Assembly (NCBI GenBank): GCA_018873245.2
Contig: JAEMBT020000009.1
Location: 7,377,288-7,441,287, forward strand
Direction of reading: 5' to 3'
Length of the DNA stretch: 64,000 nucleotides
Source: Archegozetes longisetosus
Lineage: Eukaryota > Arthropoda > Arachnida > Sarcoptiformes > Trhypochthoniidae
The position numbers and the translations under genes are program-made. The notes beneath the pieces were generated by a model that searched no databases, was not told where the DNA came from, and saw nothing but the letters and a program-made list of their open reading frames with translations. Positions 10,172 to 21,961 of this stretch are shown here, one piece after another; position 1 is the first letter of the stretch; each line of letters opens with the position of its first letter.

Positions 10172-12744
10172 ATGAATTTTCAATATCATAATAATCAATG
10201 TGTTAATTTTAATTCAATCAACGACACGTTGTTTTGGCAAAACAATTCAACTAATAATACGATTAGAGTTCAGTCATTTTTGTGGCCACCCATTGTCACA
10301 TATGGAGAAAGATTGATAAAATCAGGAAACACTTCGATACTTTACTATCAATATTGTGGACCACTTATAGTATTTTTTATGCATTTTGCGAATTATATCA
10401 AAGCAAAGTAAGTATCGTTTTACTGATTGGTATAATTTTGTTGAATTATTTTGAAAACCGTATGCAACCTTTGATATGGTCGGCCTGACCACATGTCCGG
10501 GAATGAGCCTAACAGTCAAGGCATCATGAACTGTTTTCAGGTGGAAGGAATGGGTTATTTCTTGACATATAAGTGTACAGTAATGCGAAATGCTTAACAA
10601 AATCTATTTTTTAAGATTTTGTCAAACATTTCGTATTCCTGGGCACTTGAACGACCCTTTCCTTCCACTTAGACACAGTTCACAATGCCTAGACTGTTAA
10701 GTACATTCTGGGACATGTGGTCGGGCTGGATATGGTCTAATATGAATAGCGAAAAAATATTTTGAATAATAAAAATTTAATACTGATTTATTTAAAATAA
10801 AATATTATTGTGGTATCAGGCAAAATATGTCACGAGAATATTACAAGTAATAGTCTTTGTATGAAATATTTTATCTGATACCTAAAATTATAGCGTCATT
10901 AAGAGATTAGATTAGGTAAATCAAACCGTTAAATGTAGTTGAGCAAAAGAAATTATTGCCGCCAATATATCAAAATTTCGTGTAATCTTAATATAAATTT
11001 GAGAAATTTCATCGATACAGGCAAAATTAAGTAAAAATTCTCCGATCTTAATAACATCAAAATTAATTTTGAAATCAAAGATCTATCAGCGATTGATACG
11101 CCACACCAAGTTTCTTTCATCGATGATGTATTGAGAGCTAGAATAATTTATTCACCTTAATGAACTTCAACCGAAGCTGAAATCAATTGTAATTAGTATT
11201 AATTATATTAAATTGTAATCATGAAATTCAAATGTAATTTAACACTATTTTTATGGGAGATATTGCTTGTACTCGTTCGAAACTTAATTAAATAGTTCTT
11301 TAGTGAAATTCTAACAGAATGTTTTCAACTTGCTTTCAGTGTACAATTTCTACCTATGTTCAAGAGTATTACCGAGATAATTGGCGATAATACTGAAATT
11401 GATCCTAGCAAAGGAGGCTTACATTTTATGCTGTTTCCTTACTGCCCAACAAAGGCTGGAGAAATAGCTCAAGTGACATATGGTCTAAGTCTATCACGAT
11501 CAATCGGAACATTTGAGAGATCAGTGATTTTCAGCATTACTAAAAAAAGTTAGTGAATCAAATTCAAACGTTGTTCATTGAAAAATCAAATTCCTAAAAA
11601 TGCCATATCTTTAATATTTAATGCTTATTATATTCCTAAATCTCACCAGGTAAATGGTCTCTATTCACTCTGTTCGATTCATTCGAAGTTGAAATTTATT
11701 ATTCAATCTTCATATCTATTCTTTCGATTGCGCTAATGTTGTGCGCGAGAAGGCGTTCGATAAGCACAATCGTGGAATATATTTGGGATCTGGTATCTGT
11801 TATACTGTCGGACATAATCGCTCACAGAATAACCAGTAGTTTTGCCAGAATGTTGTTTGGGATTTGGCTTCTTACAAGCATTGTATTATTATCTTGCTTT
11901 TCGGGCAGACTGTTCGATTTGTTAGCTCGTAATGATCCGATCGATAGAATCGACTCATGGAATGACTTATACACTAAACCCCATTGGAAACAGTCAAGAA
12001 TAATAACTTTTCAGTATTTCGAAATGGAGGACTTCATAGAAAATGATTCATCAGATATGGCTTTGGATTTCAAAAAACGAACTGATATGTATGATCCGTT
12101 TGAAACTATAGATAATCATCAATTGATTGAAGACTTGCTAATCAAGTGTCGAGATAGCAATGGTGTCATTGCACTCGACAGTTTGTACATTCATTATCTA
12201 AAAGCAACCCTTGAATGGAAATCGATGTCTGGTCATTCTGAAGGATTTGATTATCACATCTCGGAATCAGGTTTTGCATCTAAGCCTTACTTTATACCAT
12301 TGAATCCGTATCTCGATAAAACACTAAATGTGAAACTGAACTATGTGTAAGCTGAGTGAATTGATCTTTTAAGAATCTACAAAATGAATTAAAAATTTTT
12401 TTTTTGATAGAATCGTTCGATTTACTGAGAGTGGAATATATGAATACGAAGTAAGGAAATCACTAAAACCTAAAGGATATGGACCTGATATTAATACGAA
12501 AGTCGATGTGACTGCCTATGAATTCGGACCTTTGACTATAAAACAGTTGAGAGGGGCATTCATTGTACTATTTATTGGCAACTCAATTGCGTTTCTGGTG
12601 TTACTGATCGAAATATTCACTCATTCCTATTCTAATACTGTTCTTAATGTGATAAGAGAAGTTGTGACAAATTCTCGTATAATATCGTATGTGCAGAGAA
12701 CTTATTTCAATATTCGTAATAATAGAGTTAATCCTCAAATATAA
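10172..12744 (+). CDS. Ionotropic-receptor (variant iGluR) gene, four exons, 491 aa
   Basis: Exons 10172-10407, 11340-11548, 11650-12346 and 12411-12744 join with consistent phases (2, 1, 2) and GT-AG borders, giving 491 residues. The product resembles arthropod ionotropic receptors: plasma-membrane ligand-gated cation channels, many of them chemosensory. Visible parts are a short N-terminal half of the ligand-binding domain (with FLWPPIVTYGE), TM1 near residues 160-182 (IYYSIFISILSIALML), the pore loop and next helix (ARMLFGIWLLTSIVLLSCFS), the second ligand-binding lobe and a last TM near 425-450 (FIVLFIGNSIAFLVLLIEIF). The SYTANLAAF motif of classical glutamate receptors is absent, as in divergent IRs. 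There is no long amino-terminal domain. An additional upstream exon with a signal peptide cannot be excluded. The ligand is unknown. Confidence 0.82.
10482..10728. mobile_element. Mutator-like MITE in intron 1 of the ionotropic receptor
   Basis: A 247-bp element whose two halves form a long imperfect inverted repeat of about 115-120 bp per arm, with ends resembling cc(t/c)gaccacatgtcc. It is flanked by an identical 9-bp direct repeat, gatatggtc (10473-10481 and 10729-10737). Nine-base duplications with long inverted repeats fit the Mutator (MULE) superfamily. It is wholly intronic, so the receptor reading frame is untouched. Confidence 0.75.
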
Positions 12745-14326
12745 TGAACAGAAATACTTTATTCGTATTAAACAAAAGACGATACGTAAGATTTTGTTTT
12801 CTTTAATTAAAACTGAATTAAATTTGTCGATTACTTAAAACGTCAGAAATTATCTTTTACAATACAATTCATTTTATATAGTTTTTTTATTTATCTTAGT
12901 TTCTTATCTATTATTTGACAATTTATTTTTCACGTTAACAAATTGATTTAACGATAAGTAGTTTTACACTTTGTCATAATGCTGTGAAAACTTGATCAAG
13001 CACTCTAAGCATTATGTCTTAATCTTGAAATATTTCTGCACAACACTAACCCTAATATAATTATTTAGATCTTGTATCAAGTTCATCATTAAACTTGAGT
13101 TTTATGCACAAGTTCTCATGGAATGTAAACCAATTTAATCTAAAAAATGCGATTATTCGTTCTTATTAAGATTTTGCATTTTACGCAATATTAGCCAAAA
13201 AGACTAATAGATCTGTCAACAAAGCTCGTAATTAATCCTTCATATATTATAGAATTTTAACTAATCGGTATGAACTGATACAAAAGATTTTTATCGTATA
13301 TTTGAACTGGATAGTTGCACTTATTGTTCTATAATAAATTATTTATTAATTTTTAAAGCACAAATATATTTGGATTAAATGTTAACCTAAAGTGAATTAT
13401 CATAAGTAATGATATATAAGTCGATTTGAATCATATATGTTCATAATCAAATACGTTGTATGTAATTTAATACAGGACCAAAAATTTGGTCAGAATTCAA
13501 AAATTATCAAACAATTAGAATTTGACTTCAGTTAATCAATCTATTTTTAAAGAAAATACTTATGATATTTCAGATGCAATCATTCACTGATTATTATTTT
13601 AAAACTTTTTGCGCTCTAACTACAGAAGTTATATAGATTTCGTGTCTCCTCATTTATTTAATGTAATATCTTTTTATTTGTCACATTAGAGTCAACTCTT
13701 AAACGTTTACTGATATCTCTATTAAATTTCACGAACTATTTAATAAAACTTATGCAATAATATCGTATAATATTCGATTTGTGAACATTTTAGAAGATAT
13801 TCTCATTGAAGTTTCCAATTCTTAAAAGTTTGTTTTTTAGGTATCTGTAACTCACATATCATTTGTAATATTTAATTGCACATAAAAGTTGTTTTCTTTT
13901 AGCTTAATTCTCGTCATTTGTTGTATCTTTCTTTAAGTTGAATGTAAGTTTTTAAAATGTTTTAACAATAAAATCAATTGAAAACACTCCAAACCTAGTT
14001 TTAAATTATTTCAATCAAACCTCGCATTTATTTTGAATATTGTTTTACTAATTAACGTAAAAATCATAAAACAGTAATCTATTAACTCAATAATTAGCCA
14101 AAAGTCAGTGAATAATATCAATTAAAGGATTGAGGGTTTAAACCCATTTCCTCAAAAATCTCAAAATTTGACAACAAAAGAAAATGAACGGTTTGCCTTT
14201 TCCCTAACGGGATAAGTAGTGGCAAATACTGATCCTGCAACCTATGCTCGAAGGACTTAAATTTATCGAAAAACGGTAAAACTGGAAGGAAACCAGGATA
14301 ATAAACCTAAAAGGCTAACGACTACC
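12745..14326. other. Intergenic, AT-rich
   Basis: Downstream flank of the ionotropic receptor. Several AATAAA-like signals occur, but no reading frame, strong repeat or RNA gene that I can support. Confidence 0.4.
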
Positions 14327-16404
14327 ATGACAAGAATAGAAGAACAAGATCCTCTTATTCTTAGCTTTGTACAACACGTTTCTCACCACTCTAGGTTAGA
14401 AACAAAGTCAACTTATAACAGGTGCGTGAGATGCAATAAAAGATTCGATAACGTGCTTGTAAAATTTGCTATCAAGATAGTGAACATTATACTCTCTCGA
14501 GTTAATAACAAAGTATCAGTGAGGAATTCGATCTTATTGTAGAAAATGGTTTAGATTACCTAAAAGTTCAATCAGATAATCATCACTGTGCCACATGTAA
14601 TAAAGACCATCGAATTCGCATCCCTACAACAGCAGCGCTGGATATATTCATGAGATCGAGAATATTGTAAAGTCTGGATCTTTGATAGGAGCGTGTATGA
14701 AATCAAATTTTAAAATATAAGCACTTTATTTAACATAACCACAATAATAAAATTACATAAGATTTCACAGGATTTTAACACTGGAAGAAAGAGCGAAAAA
14801 TTTAAGAAAAACACGACATTTTATAGGAACAATAGGCGGGTTAAATTAGAAAATGTTTTACAATGATAGGCTAAACCTTTTAAGGTCAATAGCACATTTA
14901 GCTAGGATTGGGAGATTGTTTAACTAGGACATACTTAGGTAGGTTTTCAGAGTTGAAATATGCTTACTCTCAGCTGTCTTCATAATTTGTACAGTTGAGA
15001 CAAGCATGTGAAGATTTCTTTTGTACAAATAAAAAGTAATCTTGAAATCAGTAATAAATGTTGACATATACGGTGAGTTATGAAAATTAGAGTTTAAAAA
15101 TATAGGTTATTACAGAAGTATTTTGGTATAGGTCTAATTTAAGAACTAAGACGTTATTACAATATTCGTCCCACTGGGAACTTGATGCTGCAAAGAACAC
15201 CTAAATGAAAAAGGAATACTTGATTCGACAGCTTCCTAAGAAATACAAGTTTCTGAGATGAAAATACGATTAGATAAAGATGATATGGACGTATTGATGG
15301 ATGATTTCTTAAGTATGACTGACGAACAAATAAAATTGGAATTATCAAGCCTACATAGTGAAATAACTTGTCTAACATTCACAGGATTTTCGAGAGAACA
15401 ACTTAACTATACTCTATACAATTATCTACAATCTATTAAAAAATCTAAACACAAATCAAAATTCACAGTAATGTTGACTTATCTAATTGAATTTCGAACT
15501 AGTATGACAAATAAACGTATAGCAGGGTTGCTGAAGCTGAAAGAGGATCAGGTGACAAGAACGATAAGAAATGTTCGCGATGAACTCACCAGATCTTAAC
15601 AAAAAGCAAATTTGGAATCAAAAACATAACTAAAGATGAATTAAGGTCACACATGTCTAAAATGGCTATCTCTCTACACTGTGAACAGCAAAACTCGATT
15701 GCAACGATATGGGATGGTACATATTCATACATTGAGAAGAGCAAAGATAACCGCTTCCAGAGAATGTCATATAGTGTCCAAAAAGTCAGACCCCCCTTCA
15801 AACCGTTCGTGCCATAGCGAGTGATGGATATTTAATTGATGTATTCGGAATGTATCCTTCTACGCAGAACGATGCCACTATAGTGAGAAAAGTCATGAAT
15901 AAATATGACAATGAATTCAAAAGAATCTTTGAGAAGGACGATGTATTCATTGTAGACCGTGGATTCAGATATTGTCAAAAATACATGAGTGTAAAAGGTT
16001 ATAAAATTGCGATGTTATCAATAATATCATCTAAACAAAGGCAGATGACCACATTTGAAGCCAACAGCACAAGTCCTGTTACAAAAATAGGATGCAAAGT
16101 AGAAGTAGTTAATGGAAAACTAAAGCATTTCAGATATTCAGATAGAATCCTTCAGAATAATACATTGAAATCAATAAGACGAGATTGTAGGATAGCTGCA
16201 GCTCTACTAAATGAATTCTTCTTGTCCATAGAGTCAGACGAAGGCAAAGAATTCACAGCTCCACAAATGTTGACTCGACATAATATTGAAAATACACTGT
16301 TACCAGTAGCCGATGAACTTGATAAGAAAAGAGTGATTTGGAAGGTTGCAACTCAAAAAGAATTGCTAGATTTTCCTAAATTCAAATTTGACAAAAGATT
16401 ATAG
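14327..16404 (+). pseudogene. Broken DDE_Tnp_4-type transposase (ISL2EU/Harbinger-related)
   Basis: Fragments in several frames make one recognisable transposase. Upstream are CxxC zinc-ribbon-like pieces (CVRCNKRF at about 14420, HCATCNKDHRIRI at about 14590). Then comes a helix-turn-helix segment (15258-15599: TNKRIAGLLKLKEDQVTRT) and a nuclease core split by frameshifts at about 15597 and 15815. Core motifs are IATIWDGTYSYIEKSKDNRF (first Asp), FKPFVRAIASDGYLIDVFG, VFIVDRGFRYCQKYM (second Asp) and KVEVVNGKLKHF (Glu). Proteins of this layout are common in arachnid genomes as DDE endonucleases with an FQR motif, as I recall. Between 14700 and 15250 I find no coding match; it may be an intron or decayed sequence. 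Terminal repeats were not found. Confidence 0.75.
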
Positions 16405-17330
16405 CAAAAATTTTGAGGGAATGCTATACGATTCGCCACAAAATGTTATTTTATGAATGTATACTATCATTACTATTAACTTTTTGAAGTTAAAAATTAG
16501 AGTTTTATTTCAATCATATTCCTTTCCCTTAAATTTTGGTACAGAGTTTAACAAAGACTAGACGTTTAACACAAACGGAGGTAATAGCACGTAAAACTAG
16601 AGATGGACCTTTTTGTGTTTTATTTCTTTAAACCGGAAGGTTTTTTTCGTGTTTTATTATATAAAGAATTGAATTAAATATTAATCTCAAAATGACTACC
16701 GATTTACGAAGTGGTTATTGTTTGATTACATTTCAGATACCTTGACTAATTAATCACAATTAATAATTATCGGAGTGACTTTTTATATCACCATTAAAAT
16801 ATAAAAACAATACATTTTTAAGTGTTCCGCACTCGAACTTGTTCTTTTGGAAGTAAGAACATTTCTGAATTTCCAGAAATTTTAAAATTTTCAGGGTTTT
16901 TCGTGCTTAACACGATATGCTTTTCTTCAAATCGGAGTCATATTTAGTGTTTTATCGCGTTTAACACGAAAAGGTTCGTCTCTCTGTGAAATGTGTTTGA
17001 CTTTTGCCTTTTATAAGAATGGAAGCGAGGAAATTAAATTTTGTAAATAACTTTTCCAAATGTATAAATTAATAATTGACATGCAACATAAATATTATAA
17101 AATAATATTCACATTATAATTTATATGTTATTTAAAAGAGAAATGACAGTTCCCTTAAATCGATAGAGCAATAGTTATAAAAAGCACAAAATCTACTTAT
17201 TAAAATAGTTATCCATACAATAGTATCCCACTTTACTGGAAGTATTTACAGTTTGTGTTTGTATTTACAGTCTGCTTGTATTTCATTCAAGATATCTGAA
17301 AGTTAGCTAAAACCTGGATAGTATCAATTC
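16405..17330. other. Intergenic with a weak inverted-repeat element
   Basis: Segments at about 16597-16625 (agagatggacctttttgtgt) and about 16965-16992 (aacacgaaaaggttcgtctct) are inverted, roughly 75% alike, and could be the ends of a decayed element of about 395 bp of hAT-like appearance. No target duplication was found. The rest is featureless AT-rich DNA. Confidence 0.35.
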
Positions 17331-17332
17331 TC

Positions 17333-18247
17333 ATGGACAAAAAATGAAGAAAATTCAATCCAAACGAATTACTGCCTGAAAATTTTGATATCGAGAGCGC
17401 CGAAATCCATTTGTACAGAATTGGATTATCTCCATATCCAGTTGAATCAGCCAAAAGGAGCAAATTTTATAATCCTATGTTTATGCTAATCATTAGGTGT
17501 ATCATTTCTTTACTATTATCTGACGAAGATTCAATTCTACTCAGAATATTTGGTGATTTTGCTCACTTCATAAATCTTAGAGTTCATTTGAATATTGGTT
17601 TTATTCTAGTAGTACTTTTAGCGCTCGTACCACAAATCATTCATTATTATACTTATAAAATGACATAAAGCCCCCATATCTCAAACCATTTGAAAAGATA
17701 TCGGTTTAGTTTGACCAAAAAGTATTAGTCTCACAAATGAAGTAGAAGTTTATAAAATGATAAAAGTGTCGAAAATATCATTTATAGTTTGTCAAATCTG
17801 TTCAAATTTAGTGTTTCCCTAATCGCTTTAACACTATCTTTAGCTTTATTTGGTCTGCATGTTTCAGTCGTAAAGTTTATTATTTTGGGTATTGCTTATA
17901 GTTTATCCTTGTTCATAAGCGTAATGTATATGTTTAGTTTTATTTCATGGCAACTGATTTATTTATATATAATTTGTTATTACTCGGAAAGTAAACGCGG
18001 AGTTATTAATGAAAAAATTAAATAAAGTAATAGACTATTGAAATTATATAAGATTATCAAATCATTGAACGCAAAACTCAGAAATCAATGAATATGGTAA
18101 AAATTATTGGTCAAAACTCTTATTCTGGATTTGGATTTTGTCATCTATATTCGTGAGTAATATATTATATGCATCTATGTTCGAAAGAGTGACTTTAGTG
18201 ATTAGAATTGTTCTGACTGTCGGCGCGATATTCTTCGCGTTAAGTTA
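17333..18247 (+). pseudogene. Gustatory-receptor-like pseudogene
   Basis: From an ATG at 17333 one frame runs to 17668 with a single internal TGA (17345). It encodes FNPNELLPENF, LYRIGLSPYPVESAKRSKFY and NPMFMLIIRCIISLLL, then more hydrophobic helices. Further membrane-helix pieces continue in other frames (17789-18025, LSLALFGLHVSVVKFIILGI; about 18090-18247, SKLLFWIWILSSIFVSNIL). Hydrophobic helices with a YRIGLSP-type N-terminus suggest a seven-helix chemoreceptor of the gustatory receptor type seen in mites. Stops and frameshifts, and the lack of the typical C-terminal helix, make it a relic. Introns may account for some breaks. Family assignment is by appearance, not by alignment. Confidence 0.5.
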
Positions 18248-18249
18248 GA

Positions 18250-19913
18250 TGATCATCATAAACAGCGTCACTTCGATTCATTTTGAACAAATAAGTCATA
18301 GATTATCGAATACTTGTTTCATTTCATTAAGCGAAAGAGTAATAATTTAAATTGTTAAAATTTGCTTTATTTTTATTTAAGATTACATATTTATTGATTA
18401 GCTAATATATTTGAGTGAATGTTTGTATTATTCAATAAATTATAAATCTTGTTATGTAATGATTGTAATAAAGTATCAATTGAAAAATGTTTTGTAGACT
18501 TTTTCATAAATTAAACTTCATATGCGTAAAAGAGCAGATCTTTGAAAAGCTTTACTCAATAAAAGTGAATTATGTTTATATTTAGAAATAGCTTATATCG
18601 ATTCAAAATAAATTCAAAGTGTAAAAATCAAACCCACACTTCACTCTCGAACTCTTTCACAAAACTGAATTAACACAATCTGCGAATACAAGTAGTATTA
18701 AGGATAAAATAAAGTCTGAATGCGTTGCCAAACAGTGAAAGGGGCTGGTATTCAATATTCAAAGAATAGTAGGAACCATAACTATGGTTATGGTCCGGTA
18801 GTATTCCTGTCAATTGAGCCTGCTTTAGATAAGGACAATTTCAGAATTTGTTAATAAAATTCAAAAATATCGGGAAATTTAGCAATGAAGTAGTGGACAG
18901 AAACTTGTTTTCAGCTATGATCAGTTGTCAGTATTTGAAACTATTTTGGATTAGTGTTAGTGAGAAACAGATGAAAAAACTTCTGAACTCAACTACAAAT
19001 ATTAAAGCTATTCGTTCGAGATATCGATTGAGTTCAATTTTTGGGTCAGATCCGGCAAAATCAGAGAAAATTCATATTTCGGTTGAAAACAATATGAATG
19101 TTCTGAAATCATTTATTTAGAAATATTGCCAACAAAAGAAAAAATATCTATTTGAGGGAATTTCATTGGGTGAGTTGATAATATAATTTACTAAATTTTT
19201 AATCTCGAAGATTGCATTTGTATATTGGAGTTGAATTTTTTGAGACACGGGCAAATAGTACTAATTAAAACTAGTTACAGAAAACTGAGAAATTCACCAT
19301 TTTCGGACATCAATACAGATTCAATTTGTCTATTTTTTTGGCAAATTTCAAGTTTTGAAAGAGCTCTATATTTACGTAAAAAAGTTTGAAATATTGAAAA
19401 AATCAATCTTTAGGAAGTTAAAATTTAGTCTTTAGAGTTGTATTTGAAAAGATTGATAGATCAACACTTAGAGCACATTCACTTGTATTTATCGAAACTG
19501 AAGCACAGAAACGCATAACTGACAGGAATATACACGATATGACAAGAAATCAAAGTTTAGAAAGAACTGAAATAAGTTCATCTGAGATAACAGAATCAGA
19601 AGTTTAAGAGATCCTCAAGAACTTTTGTCATATTAAGTATACTTGAATCAAAAACTATCATTACTTTCAACTTAAGATAGCTTAAAAAGGTATAAATTCG
19701 GTCAGTAATTAATTAGAAAGTCTAAGAGATGAAGTGATAATCATTAAAATGAAGTTAAGTTTCGAAAAAATTGACCAACTTTTTCTCATATCAAATGATC
19801 AGGCAATAAATTAATAACAGTTTTCAATCGATTATCGTAAGCAAGTATAAAATTTATTTAGAATGTAGTCTCGATAGCTTTATAGGGAAATTTATATGCT
19901 ATTAAAAACTCTT
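18250..19913. other. Intergenic; short unassigned reading frames
   Basis: An 18848-19120 frame and a frame of about 60 codons ending near 19608 (IETEAQKRITDRNIHDMTRN) are open but resemble nothing I know and lack clear splice signals. They may be exons of a decayed gene. No repeats stand out. Confidence 0.3.
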
Positions 19914-19917
19914 TTAA

Positions 19918-20378
19918 CCCTTCGAAGGAATTGTGTTTAGAATCACTTAAAGGGAAAGATGGGGTCAAAAAATCGCGGGAACTTTCCTGGACGAATCTGG
20001 GCTTATTATGCGTAAAACTCAAGGACTAAACAAAAATACCCCACTATTCCATTCACATATCGTATTGTATCCAAGTCATAACATTTGACATCGCAGTTAA
20101 CCCCTTTCTTATTGGATTCATCCAAATTGCATTGAAATATATTACGAATAAAAGTTACGTGAATAGAAAGGTGGGGTACGACACCAGACTTTGCTTTATT
20201 TATTTATTTTTAAAATTTTAATTATAAGTAATATTAAAATGAAAATTATGTAGTTTTGTTAAGAAATAGTTTGTGATAGAATACAGAATTTTTTAGATTT
20301 TTTGCATTTATGGTTTGTTTTTAACAGAATTTCAAAGTATTGTTAGGACAAATAAGACCCCACAGTTCCTTCGAAGGG
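19918..20378. mobile_element. piggyBac-like MITE, TTAA-flanked
   Basis: A 461-bp element flanked by TTAA (19914-19917 and 20379-20382). Terminal inverted repeats read cccttcgaaggaattgtg and, from the other end, cccttcgaaggaactgtg (one mismatch in 18). CCCT-starting repeats on a TTAA duplication are the hallmark of piggyBac elements. There is no coding capacity; it would depend on a transposase elsewhere. Confidence 0.85.
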
Positions 20379-20382
20379 TTAA

Positions 20383-21961
20383 TATTCAAAGCAAATAACA
20401 AATAAATAAATTATACTCATAGGTCGAACTTGAAATTAATACCAGTAGTAGATGGACCACAGGAGACTCCCATGGCTTCGAAGTTCTACTAACATAGAGT
20501 TTATCGTTAGTTTTAGTGAAATTGTCTTTGGCACAAATCTCGTGCATCAAAAGCTATGTAGTTTTAAGTAACTTTACTCAAGTAATTGTTTTATACAACT
20601 CTTAGTGATTTCGTATTTTTCTTAGCTGTTATGCATTTCATTAAGTCATTTTTGAAGTCATTTTACAACAGTGGCGAAGTCAGAAATTTCGCGTATAGGT
20701 GCACAAAGTCCGAAATATAGGGTGAGGTCACCAGTCATATTCAACTAAACTGAATATAATATATAAAGTATATTATACTTTTCTCATCAAAACATATTGT
20801 TATAATTTTAATTTGAACTATTCAATATTTTTACTGCATTTAGTAGCAGTTATAATAAATTAAGGAAATTTCAGTTTTTATCTGTTGGAAGTTGGGTTTG
20901 AACAACTATCTTATTATAGTATGATTGAAAATTAAGACCTATTCTTATCAGTTTTGCAAAAACTTCCAAACATTGAGATTTCGCATTTGAATCGCTGCAA
21001 AACTCACATCGAAATCACGAAGAGAATGCTTGTGAACAACTGAATCCTTTGAGTTTTAGGCTATAACAGTCATAACGATAGTGACAGCAACTTTATGAGA
21101 GAAATGGCCAAACAATTACTATAAATTCGCTTGTAGATCGGCAGCTGTTTGTCGTTGAAAGTTAATATTAATAGAATTCAAATAGATATGAATTGGTTTA
21201 TCTTATCGAGGAGTTTGACGCAACTGTCTGCCAATTTCTCTCAATATAGAGTCGTATCAAAGGTTTGATGCTATCCAAAGAAAACTCGATTTAAGAGAAC
21301 AAGTCCGTACTATTTTTGTTTAAGTTGGAATAATATGAAGTGTAGAGTTAGGAGCAAAGTTGTTGATGGAATCTTTTGCATTCTTTCGTTTATGATTTCT
21401 CATAATTGCTTTGCAACTTAATATTGTTATTGAGCACTGTTCAAATTAGACTTTCTTTCATCTAAAATGCATATGGTCTCAGTCGTGAATAGATAGCAAA
21501 TGAATTAAAAGCATTAATGATATTCCATTCGAATGGCAGTAATGACAAAATAAGTCTATTTATTATTAAAAATGAAATTCATGATCAGATTATTATTGTA
21601 GTTATTTAGGCACATGATTGAAGTACATCAAAGTCATTGTGAGAATTAAGCTTTGGAACTACAAATTTTTATTAAGTTTTTATTAACTTCTCATTAAATT
21701 AAAACTTTTACGCGACGTTTGTATATGTACTAAAAGCAAAATAAACTTTTCTGAAGTCGAATCTCAAGTAAGCCAAATTGAGTCAAAGCCAACTCAGTCT
21801 TTCATATATTGATATAAAAAATTAATTTTCTAACAATCGAGTTTCAAAATCGAAAGTCTTGATAGAAAGGACAAAATTGCTAATTAAAAGCGAATCAAAT
21901 TTAAACATATCTTCTAGTAATGAGATTCGACTCATTAATTTGAAAGTACAAATAGAAATGA
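20383..21961. other. Intergenic
   Basis: Downstream flank of the AUH-like gene. A segment starting agtggcgaagtcagaaattt (20672) resembles the common 5' end of arthropod hAT-type or SINE repeats, but the opposite end was not found. No gene seen. Confidence 0.4.

Noticed and set aside
10322..10600. Open frame on the minus strand over the receptor's first exon
   Set aside because: A shadow of the receptor exon and the MITE arm; no homology or start context.
14327..14542. Stand-alone zinc-finger gene with CVRCNKRF
   Set aside because: Better explained as the N-terminal part of the broken transposase that follows on the same strand.
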